A stretch of 42,757 bases of DNA from Roseibacillus sp. (GTDB taxonomy: Bacteria > Verrucomicrobiota > Verrucomicrobiia > Verrucomicrobiales > Akkermansiaceae). Every line of letters begins with the position of its first letter. The stretch's first letter is position 1. Made by a program: the position numbers and the translations under genes. The notes under the pieces are model-generated. The model searched no databases, was not told the origin of the DNA, and was given only the letters and a program-made list of their open reading frames with translations. This document shows, piece by piece, positions 35,949-42,757 of the stretch. The stretch lies in the NCBI GenBank assembly GCA_028821775.1, contig JAPKFB010000043.1, positions 1 through 42,757 on the forward strand, written 5' to 3'.

Positions 35949-38900
35949 ATGGCACGACGACTCTCCGCATCTCTGCTCAGCACCTGCTGTCTGCTCTCTT
36001 TGCTGCTCGGCACGCCCGCCGAAGCACAGGGAGAGGACCCGGCCCTCGACCTCTATTTCCTCGCGAATGGCGCCTACAATCGGAAGCTCTATCCGGCGGC
36101 CATCGGCGGCTTCCAGGAATTCCTGCAAAAGCATGGCAATCACGCCAAGGCCGACCTGGCCCGCCATGGATTGGCCCTGAGCTACTACGCACAAAAACAG
36201 TATGCTCAGGCCATCCCGCATCTGACCTCCCTCCTTGCCAAGGGCAAGCTCGACCAGCTGATCGCCCGCGACCGGATCATCATGCTGCAGGGGCAGTGCC
36301 TCATGCGGAACGGCAAGAAGGACGAAGCGAAGGCGCTCTTCGTGCGGGAGGAGGGCCGCTTGCAGGAGCCCAGCTACAAAGCCTCGGCGCTGGCGGCCAT
36401 TTGTGACATCTCGTTTGGGAAGTCCGAGTGGGAGGAAGTTCGCAAGTGGAGTGCCCGACTGCTCGGTGGCAAACTGGCCCCGAATCAAGCTGCGCGCGGA
36501 CTCTATCAGCAGGGCTTCGCCGACTACCAACTGAAAAAGTATGCGGATGCCGCGGCCTCTTTGGAGAAAGTCGCCCCGCTGGGCGCCGATGCGATTTGGA
36601 AGACCCGCGCTTCCTACTTGTTGGGCGAATGCTACACGATTGAAAAAATTCACACGAAGGCGGAAGGAGCCTTCGTGATCGCACTGCAGGGATTGCAAGG
36701 GGTGGACAAGGCGGAATGCCACTGGCGGCTTGGTGTCACCCGCTTCATTCTCAAAAAGTGGGAGACCGCGGCGAGCGAATTTGAAGCCTATCTCAAGGAA
36801 GAGCGTGCAACGAGGCCCAAGGAGCAGAAAAAGGAGAACCCCCAGGTCAAGGAATCGCAGCTCTACATTGGTCGCTGCTTTCTGGAGCGCGAGGAATTCA
36901 AGCAGGCGGAGAAACGTCTTTCCGCCCTCGTGAACGTCGAGGGCGTCACAGGAGCAAAGGCAAACCTGTGGTTCGCGCGGGTGTTTTCGCGACCCGCCAA
37001 GCCCAACTTTGATCGCGCCGCAGCCGCGCTCGAACCCACGATCCAAAAGTACCGTAGCACCCCGGTCATCGACGACCTGCGCTTTGACTTTGCAAACGCC
37101 TTGATGGGCCGGAACAATCCGGACTGGAAGAAGGCCACCGACACTTTGGGACAAATCAACGCCGGAAAATTTGGCCAGATCGCGGAAGTGATCGCCCAGC
37201 GGGCGACCTGCTATCACAAGTTGAAGGATTTCAATACCAGCTTCAACCTCACCAATGAGTTCCTCGGCCGGTTCAAGGAGCACGAACTCGCAGGCGACAC
37301 CAGTTTCCTTCGGGCCGAAAACCTCTTCCTCCTCGGCCAGCTCGACAACGCTGCCAAGGCTTACCAGGAATTTCTCAGCGCATACAAAGAGCACCCCAAC
37401 AACTTGGCAGCGGCATTTCGGGTAGCGCAGATTCACCACCACCAAGGGCGCTGGGACCAATCGCTCGCTACCGCGCAACCTCTCCTCGCCAAAAAACCTG
37501 AAGGCCCCCTCTTTGCCCAGCTCGCCTTCCTGGTCGGAGACAGCCTCTTCAGGAAAGAACAGTGGAAGGAAGCATCCCTTCCCTTTGAGGCCTTCATCGC
37601 AACTCGCGTCACCAAAAAGGGGAACCAGCAGCAAGTGCGCTCTGATCCCAATGTCGACACGGCCCTGATCCAGCTCGCGGTGGCCTACGATCGGGACCTG
37701 CAGCCAGTAAAGGCACTCGAGCACCTCGAAACCCTCACCCGCTTCTATCCCCAGCCGACCCCGCATCTTCCCCTCGCTCTCGCCGAACAGGGCCGGCTCG
37801 CGTATGAGCAGAAGGATCTCAAGCTCGCGCGGCAAGCCCTGGAACGCTTCCTAAACGAGGATAAGCTGAACAAGGAACCCTTCAAAAAGAATGCCCCCGC
37901 ACAACGACCGCGCGTGCATTACTATCTCGGCTGGATCGACGCCACCGAGAAGAAGCACGAAACTGCCGCCCTGCACTTCGCGGTCACGGCCAAGAATCCG
38001 CAGCACGATCTCGCAGCCGACGCCGCCCTGCAGGAAGGCTTCGCCTATGTGAGCGCGGAAAAATTCGACCTCGCAGCCAAGCATTTCCCGGAAATGCTGC
38101 GACGCTATCCGAAGCACGAAAAGATTCAGCGTCTGACCTACTACGCGGGCCTCTCGCTGGCGCGGGAACAGAACTGGCCCCAGGCCGGAAACCACCTCCG
38201 CAAGGTAGCCGATACCTGGCCCGATTCAGAATTCGCGGACCAGTCGCTCTACGAACTGGCGTGGTGCGAACGCAAACAGAAGCGCGAGAAGGAGGCGGTC
38301 ACGCTCTACGAACGCTTCCTCGAAAAATACGCCCAGAGCCCGCTGGTCGTGAAGGTGCAGAGTGAGCTCGCCGAACTCAATCTGAAGAGCGGAGCCCAGG
38401 ACATGGTGATCGAACGCCTGACCAAAGCCCTCGCCAAAGTGGCCGACCACTCTCTCAAGGCGGACCTGCGCTATCAGCTGGCAAGCGCGCACTACGGTAA
38501 GGGAGAATTCGAAACGGCGGCCCGCCAGTTCGAGAAACTCCTCGCCGACTATCCCAAATCAACGTTGCGGGCGTCGATGTATTTTCAAGCCGGCGAATCG
38601 CGCCTGAAATGCAAGGAAACCGTCGCGGCGCGCAGTCACTACGCGGCCGGCATGAAGATCGGTGGACTTGAAAACACTCTCGCGGAATCAATGATGATGC
38701 GCTTGGCCGAAATGCAATCCGCGACTGCCGATCACAAGGGAGCTCGCAAAACCTACCACGAGTTCCTCGGCCGCTTCCGCGAAAGTCAATGGACCCGCAA
38801 TGCCCAGTTTGGCCTCGCATGGGCCATGGAAAATTCGGATGACCCGAAAAATGCCATTCCCGAGTACTCCAAACTCCTCGATCCCAAGGCCGAGATTGAT

Positions 38901-39176
38901 CTTTGGACCGTGCGGGCGCGCTTCCAGACCGGCGAGTGTTACTTCAACATGCAGAAGTACGAACCGGCCGTGAAGGAGTTTCTCAACGTCGAAATTCACT
39001 ACAAGAAGTATCCCAACTGGCAGGCCAAGGGGATCCTTGAAATAGGCCGCGTTCTTCTCGCTCAAGACAAGCGGGAGGATGCCAAGCAACGCTTCAAGGA
39101 CGTGATCCTGCGCTACCCCAAGGAGAAAGCCGCAGTGGTCGCCCGCCAGTATCTCGATCAACTACGCACCCAGTAA
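35949..39176 (+). CDS. Large secreted TPR-repeat protein
   Basis: From ATG 35949 the product has 1075 residues with a signal peptide (MARRLSASLLSTCCLLSLLLGTPAEAQ). Earlier in-frame ATGs at 35880, 35898, 35907 and 35913 exist; 35949 was chosen because it directly begins the signal and lies well after the promoter. The mature protein is almost entirely TPR/Sel1-like helical repeats with the pattern A...Y..F...P.....A.....A....G, for example FETAARQFEKLLADYPKSTLRASMYFQAGE. It resembles YbgF/BamD-type outer-membrane or periplasmic TPR proteins but is much longer. Directly upstream of ExbB/ExbD genes, it probably serves as the periplasmic scaffold of the energised complex. This is inference from operon position. 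Confidence 0.87.
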   Translation: MARRLSASLLSTCCLLSLLLGTPAEAQGEDPALDLYFLANGAYNRKLYPAAIGGFQEFLQKHGNHAKADLARHGLALSYYAQKQYAQAIPHLTSLLAKGKLDQLIARDRIIMLQGQCLMRNGKKDEAKALFVREEGRLQEPSYKASALAAICDISFGKSEWEEVRKWSARLLGGKLAPNQAARGLYQQGFADYQLKKYADAAASLEKVAPLGADAIWKTRASYLLGECYTIEKIHTKAEGAFVIALQGLQGVDKAECHWRLGVTRFILKKWETAASEFEAYLKEERATRPKEQKKENPQVKESQLYIGRCFLEREEFKQAEKRLSALVNVEGVTGAKANLWFARVFSRPAKPNFDRAAAALEPTIQKYRSTPVIDDLRFDFANALMGRNNPDWKKATDTLGQINAGKFGQIAEVIAQRATCYHKLKDFNTSFNLTNEFLGRFKEHELAGDTSFLRAENLFLLGQLDNAAKAYQEFLSAYKEHPNNLAAAFRVAQIHHHQGRWDQSLATAQPLLAKKPEGPLFAQLAFLVGDSLFRKEQWKEASLPFEAFIATRVTKKGNQQQVRSDPNVDTALIQLAVAYDRDLQPVKALEHLETLTRFYPQPTPHLPLALAEQGRLAYEQKDLKLARQALERFLNEDKLNKEPFKKNAPAQRPRVHYYLGWIDATEKKHETAALHFAVTAKNPQHDLAADAALQEGFAYVSAEKFDLAAKHFPEMLRRYPKHEKIQRLTYYAGLSLAREQNWPQAGNHLRKVADTWPDSEFADQSLYELAWCERKQKREKEAVTLYERFLEKYAQSPLVVKVQSELAELNLKSGAQDMVIERLTKALAKVADHSLKADLRYQLASAHYGKGEFETAARQFEKLLADYPKSTLRASMYFQAGESRLKCKETVAARSHYAAGMKIGGLENTLAESMMMRLAEMQSATADHKGARKTYHEFLGRFRESQWTRNAQFGLAWAMENSDDPKNAIPEYSKLLDPKAEIDLWTVRARFQTGECYFNMQKYEPAVKEFLNVEIHYKKYPNWQAKGILEIGRVLLAQDKREDAKQRFKDVILRYPKEKAAVVARQYLDQLRTQ

Positions 39177-39212
39177 TTCGCCACTCCCTAATCACACCAC
39201 CACAACGCTCAC

Positions 39213-40016
39213 ATGAAGAACTACCCCTCATCCCAACGATGGAAGCTCATCCTCGGCACTGCCTTTGCTTACTTGATCGTCCTGACCACCAGCGTGATGG
39301 CAGCCGAAGCAGGCGCGGATGCCGGAGTCGAAAAGGAAACGATGCTCACCCTGATCAAAAAGGGCGGGCCCATCATGTTCCCTCTCGGACTGGCCTCCGT
39401 GATCGCCCTGGCCCTCACTCTCGAACGCTTCATCTCCCTGCGCCGCGAAAAGATCCTGCCCAACGGCTTCCTGAAGGGACTGGGCGAAGCATGGGATCGT
39501 GACCCCTCCGGACAGAGTGCTGAGCAGTTCTGTGACGAGAGCCCGGGCGCCGCCGGGCACGTCTTCAGGGCCGGCATTCAATGGCGGGCCTCCGGCTACC
39601 AGGCCGTGGCCAAGGCCATCGAAGACTCGGGCATCCGCGAAGCTGACAAAATGAAGCGGAGCCTGCGCGGGCTCTCCATTATTGCTGGGGTCTGCCCGCT
39701 CCTTGGCCTGCTGGGAACCGTCTACGGAATGATTGATGCCTTCCAGCGAACCTCCTCCAGTGGTGGCGCAGCCAAAACAGCCGACCTTGCGACTGGAATT
39801 TACGAAGCTCTGGTGACCACCGCCGCAGGGCTCACGGTCGCGATTCCGGTCATGCTGGTTTACCAGTTTCTCCTGAGCAAGGTGGACGGCCTGGTCGACC
39901 ACATCGATGAAGTCGGCACTTCCTTCATCGCCGACCACGCCCGTCTCAGCAACCCCGAAACCGGATCCAGCGATGGCCCGGCTGCATCCAGCGATCTCAC
40001 TCAGGCCGAGGCTTAA
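39213..40016 (+). CDS. MotA/TolQ/ExbB-family proton channel protein
   Basis: The product has 267 residues. A leading hydrophobic segment (about 12-31) may be a signal or first helix. Three TolQ/ExbB-type helices follow: IMFPLGLASVIALALTLERF, LSIIAGVCPLLGLLGTVYGMI and TTAAGLTVAIPVMLVYQFLL. The conserved GLLGTVYGMIDAF and the TTAAGL.VAIP motif mark the proton-channel family. With ExbD it should form an inner-membrane complex that converts proton motive force into movement or conformational work in the periplasm. The ExbD gene begins two bases after its stop. Whether the cargo is TonB-like or a Tol-like envelope function cannot be told. Confidence 0.93.
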   Translation: MKNYPSSQRWKLILGTAFAYLIVLTTSVMAAEAGADAGVEKETMLTLIKKGGPIMFPLGLASVIALALTLERFISLRREKILPNGFLKGLGEAWDRDPSGQSAEQFCDESPGAAGHVFRAGIQWRASGYQAVAKAIEDSGIREADKMKRSLRGLSIIAGVCPLLGLLGTVYGMIDAFQRTSSSGGAAKTADLATGIYEALVTTAAGLTVAIPVMLVYQFLLSKVDGLVDHIDEVGTSFIADHARLSNPETGSSDGPAASSDLTQAEA

Positions 40017-40018
40017 TC

Positions 40019-40435
40019 ATGCGCATTCGAACTACCGACAACGAAAGTGGCGAGTTGATCAACATCTCGAGCATGCTCGATGTGATGTTCATCCTGATCA
40101 TCTTCTTCCTGGTCACCACCACCTTCAAGGAGGAGGAAGTGGATCATCTGGTGAACCTGCCGGTGGAGGCGCGCAATCAGTCGCTGACTCAGACTGCCGG
40201 CAATCTGATCAAGATCAACATCCGCGAAAATGGATCCTATGTCGTGATGGGACAGCAGATCACGGAAGAGGACTTGTCCAAGTGGATGGGAACCGAGATC
40301 GATAAAAAGCCTGAGCTCAAAGTGCTCATTCGCTGCGATGCCGATTCCAAGCACCTCTATCTCGCCAATGTGATGTCGATTTGCCGCCACACCGGAGTGC
40401 CCAAGATGAATATCGCGGTGCGAACCGAAAAGTAG
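40019..40435 (+). CDS. ExbD/TolR-family biopolymer transport protein
   Basis: The product has 138 residues with a single N-terminal transmembrane helix (MLDVMFILIIFFLVTTTF). The essential proton-carrying aspartate is D21 in SSMLDVMFIL. The periplasmic domain has the usual KINI...G.YVV.GQ..... pattern and ends VPKMNIAVRTEK, as in ExbD/TolR. It pairs with the ExbB-type protein just upstream. The next gene starts 15 bases after its stop, placing all four in one operon. Confidence 0.94.
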   Translation: MRIRTTDNESGELINISSMLDVMFILIIFFLVTTTFKEEEVDHLVNLPVEARNQSLTQTAGNLIKINIRENGSYVVMGQQITEEDLSKWMGTEIDKKPELKVLIRCDADSKHLYLANVMSICRHTGVPKMNIAVRTEK

Positions 40436-40450
40436 ATTCCAGCCGACCGC

Positions 40451-42757
40451 ATGAGCCGCCCAGCAAGAGCCCTGAGAACAGAGGAACGCGATGAGCGGGT
40501 GATCCTCGGGGTCACCCGTAATCAACGATATCGCTTCTACCTTTGGAGCGCGGTCGTCCTCGCGGTCGGATTCTTGGGCTGGGCCCTCTTCTACCTGAAG
40601 CCCCACCGCTGGTACACCTACACTGACCAAATTGCCTTTGAACAGCGCGCAGGTGATGTCGAGCTGGGATACGTGCTCTGGGAAAATGCGGAAGAGGCCA
40701 AAAGCGGGCTCTCCAGCAGCGATGAGATCGGCACTCCGGTCATCTCCTCGAGCGGTGCTCGCATGATCTACAGTGCTGGCGAAAAGGAGGGCAACACCAA
40801 TCTGTTTCTGCGCGAGTGGGACGGCACCGACTGGGGCGACCCGCGGCCCATGCGCGCGCTCAACAGCGCCTTTCATGAGCGTTCACCCTCTCTCAACGGA
40901 GATGCGGAGCTGCTCTACTTCACCAGCAATCGCCCCGGGGGCCAGGGGGGCTACGACATCTGGGTCTCAAAGTGGGACGGGGCGGAGTACGCATGGCCTC
41001 TTCCTCTCACGGGTCGGGTCAACACCCCCTTTGACGAAGTCGATCCGGATCTTGCTCCGGACAACCTCGTCCTCTATTTCTCCTCCAACCGACCACGACG
41101 CGCGCCGGGCACTTCGGAGAAGCTTGCCGAGATGTTGGAGGACGTGGACGAGCGCAAAGGGAACTTCGATCTCTACTCGGCGGATGCCGCAGGTGACACC
41201 GACTTCGATCTCATCATCGAGCGCCAACTGAGCATGCTCTACTCTCTGCGCGAGAGTGCCCTGGCCGATCCGGAAGTGATGGCCAAGTTGGGCGGCTCAC
41301 CGCAAACGGAGGGCGCGGTCGACAAGGGGCTTGCCTACCTCGCCAGCACCCAGGAGCCAGATGGTCGCTGGGACATTAGCAAGTCCGGGGGACAGGGGAA
41401 CCACGACCAGGCCGCGACCGCTTTCGCGCTGCTGGCCTTTTACGGTCGGGGGGAGGTGCACGACGAGGAGTGCAAATACCAGGACACTGTCAAGCGCGGG
41501 ATCGATTGGCTGGTGGGACAACAGAATGGCGCCACCGGAGACCTGCGTGGCCCAAAGCCTCAGGGCAACGCGATGTATGATCACGGCATCGCCTCGCTCG
41601 CGGTGGTGGAAGCCTACGGCGTGACCAAGGACACTGCGCTGCGACCAAAAGCGCAGGCGGCCATTGATTTCATCGCCGAGACTCAGCACGAGGGCGGCGG
41701 CTGGCGTTACAAACCCGATCAGGCTGGTGACCTCTCGGTAACTGGCTGGATAATCATGGCCCTGGGCAGCGCCAAGATGTCTGGAATCCGGGTAGACGAT
41801 AAGACCATGGAAGGCGCGGCGAAGTTTCTCAAGTTCGTGACCAAGGGGAAGAACGACGGAGGTTATGGATACACCAACGGGGGCGGCGGCACGGAGGCCA
41901 TGAACGCAGCCGGCTTTTTTTGCGCGCAACTGTTGGGATACTCTTCGAATACACCGAAGGCTTATGAATCGGCGGCGATCGTCGACAAGCAGGGCTTCAA
42001 GGCGAACGATATCTACTATGCCTACTACGGCACGGTGGCTTCCTACCAGCACCAGGGACCGGCATGGCGAAAGTGGATGAAGGGCATGCACCCCGCCTTC
42101 ATCAAGGCTCAACAAAGCGATGGGTCGTGGAATGCGGGCGGGGGCCACGGCGGAGCGATGGGAAAAGTCATCGCCTCTGCCCTGGTGACGCTCTGCCTGG
42201 AGGCGCACTATCGCTACACCCCCCTCTATGGACTTGGTTGGGAGCCCGATGAGAATGGGCCGACAGGAGACAGCAAGGACCTCGTCGATCTCGCGGCTAC
42301 TCCCCTCTTCCGTCACGCCAAGTTCCTGAACGATCTCAGTTCGCCAGCCAATGACACCTCACCGGTCCTGACCGACCATGGCGACTTTCTTTACTTCGCT
42401 TCCGAACGCGACGGCGGCGAAGGCGGTGCCGATTTGTATCGCACTCGTCTCAAGGGCACCGAGGGACCGCAGAACCTGGGACCGGAAATCAACACCGCAA
42501 GCAACGAATCAAATCCCGCGGTGCGCAATGCGGGATTCCATCTTCTTTTTAATTCCGATCGCGACCAGAACGCCAACGGTCTCTACAGCGCGCGAAGCAA
42601 ACGAGTAGTCCGCCGCCACGAATACAAGATGCCCGGCTGGAAATGGATCAGCGGCAATCTCGGATGGATCATTGGCCTCGTCCTCGCCTTGGTTGGCTTT
42701 GTCTGGTTTTCAAAGCGCGCCCTCACCGCCGGCAAGGCGGACCCGGACGAGAACTTA
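40451..42757 (+). CDS. Membrane-anchored PD40-propeller/squalene-cyclase-like fusion protein (3' truncated by window)
   Basis: The frame is open for 769 codons from ATG 40451 to the window end with no stop, so the C-terminus is missing. A transmembrane helix (FYLWSAVVLAVGFLGWALFYL, about residues 29-49) is followed by PD40/WD40-like propeller strands (about 90-240: SPSLNGDAELLYFTSNRPG, DPDLAPDNLVLYFSSNRP). A squalene-cyclase-like alpha/alpha repeat domain spans about 285-595 (YDHGIASLAVVEAYG, GGGWRYKPDQ, DGSWNAGGG). A further PD40-like segment (about 615-715) and a second transmembrane helix (WIIGLVLALVGFVWF) come next. The cyclase-like domain lacks DxDD; the corresponding segment is AGDLSVTGW. 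It is homologous to the protein at 225-1271. Position behind TPR-ExbB-ExbD suggests it is the complex's working partner, which is inference. Confidence 0.85.
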   Translation, partial: MSRPARALRTEERDERVILGVTRNQRYRFYLWSAVVLAVGFLGWALFYLKPHRWYTYTDQIAFEQRAGDVELGYVLWENAEEAKSGLSSSDEIGTPVISSSGARMIYSAGEKEGNTNLFLREWDGTDWGDPRPMRALNSAFHERSPSLNGDAELLYFTSNRPGGQGGYDIWVSKWDGAEYAWPLPLTGRVNTPFDEVDPDLAPDNLVLYFSSNRPRRAPGTSEKLAEMLEDVDERKGNFDLYSADAAGDTDFDLIIERQLSMLYSLRESALADPEVMAKLGGSPQTEGAVDKGLAYLASTQEPDGRWDISKSGGQGNHDQAATAFALLAFYGRGEVHDEECKYQDTVKRGIDWLVGQQNGATGDLRGPKPQGNAMYDHGIASLAVVEAYGVTKDTALRPKAQAAIDFIAETQHEGGGWRYKPDQAGDLSVTGWIIMALGSAKMSGIRVDDKTMEGAAKFLKFVTKGKNDGGYGYTNGGGGTEAMNAAGFFCAQLLGYSSNTPKAYESAAIVDKQGFKANDIYYAYYGTVASYQHQGPAWRKWMKGMHPAFIKAQQSDGSWNAGGGHGGAMGKVIASALVTLCLEAHYRYTPLYGLGWEPDENGPTGDSKDLVDLAATPLFRHAKFLNDLSSPANDTSPVLTDHGDFLYFASERDGGEGGADLYRTRLKGTEGPQNLGPEINTASNESNPAVRNAGFHLLFNSDRDQNANGLYSARSKRVVRRHEYKMPGWKWISGNLGWIIGLVLALVGFVWFSKRALTAGKADPDENL

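Noticed and set aside
35805..37835. 676-codon minus-strand open frame
   Set aside because: Antisense to the TPR gene and crossing its promoter; no family motif.
41297..42316. 339-codon minus-strand open frame at the right end
   Set aside because: Antisense to the PD40/cyclase-like gene, whose plus-strand frame is open throughout and has clear domain motifs.

Overview
The window looks like chromosomal DNA of a Verrucomicrobiota-type bacterium from the Planctomycetota-Verrucomicrobiota-Chlamydiota (PVC) superphylum. This is inferred from gene content: a PSCyt1/DUF1549/DUF1553 cytochrome next to a DUF1501 protein, a PVC-type propeller dehydrogenase with a C-terminal CxxCH, a formylglycine sulfatase, secreted gluconolactonase-like and anchor-D repeat proteins, and an ExbB/ExbD operon with squalene-cyclase-like partners. 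DNA is GC-rich and most products carry signal peptides. I saw no tRNA, rRNA, CRISPR array or insertion sequence.

Layout. 1-7323 (+): a tightly overlapping operon (partial gene, cyclase-like alpha/alpha-barrel protein, HEAT protein, giant PQQ-propeller protein). 7431-9350 (+): a sulfatase sharing a discoidin-like module with the PQQ protein. 9676-12162 (-): an FG-GAP protein interrupted by an in-frame TGA, and threonine synthase. 12255-18875: an anchor-D repeat protein, an M14-like peptidase/desuccinylase, a secreted propeller protein, threonine aldolase and an ORF-poor stretch. 18970-26137 (+): the PVC cytochrome/DUF1501/heme-dehydrogenase cluster. 26181-30006 (-): a gluconolactonase-like protein, a small frameshifted relic and an MMPL/RND transporter. 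30186-34842 (+): two paralogous amidohydrolases, the second with a degenerate metal site, a small coupled ORF and an M28 peptidase with PA and PDZ domains. 34903-35499 (-): an AhpD-like gene with an in-frame TGA. 35949-42757 (+): TPR protein, ExbB/TolQ, ExbD and a PD40/cyclase-like membrane protein that runs off the window.

The most interesting signal is probable UGA recoding as selenocysteine at two unlinked loci. In the AhpD-like gene, TGA sits exactly at the second redox cysteine of CxxCxxxH (C-Y-Y-U-T-L-S-H). In the FG-GAP gene, TGA precedes a cysteine and the reading frame continues in phase for another 293 codons. Each TGA is followed at bacterial-SECIS spacing by a strong hairpin: a 6-bp stem with a GGU loop in the FG-GAP gene, and an 8-bp stem with an AGUU loop in the AhpD gene. 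AhpD-like selenoproteins are an established type; an FG-GAP/VCBS selenoprotein is, as far as I know, unusual. A normal gene caller would split each into two truncated ORFs.

A second theme is the link between the operons at the two ends of the window. Both encode homologous squalene-cyclase-like domains that lack the DxDD catalytic motif. One is fused to PD40-like propellers and transmembrane helices directly behind TPR-ExbB-ExbD, which suggests an energised envelope complex using a non-enzymatic cyclase fold.
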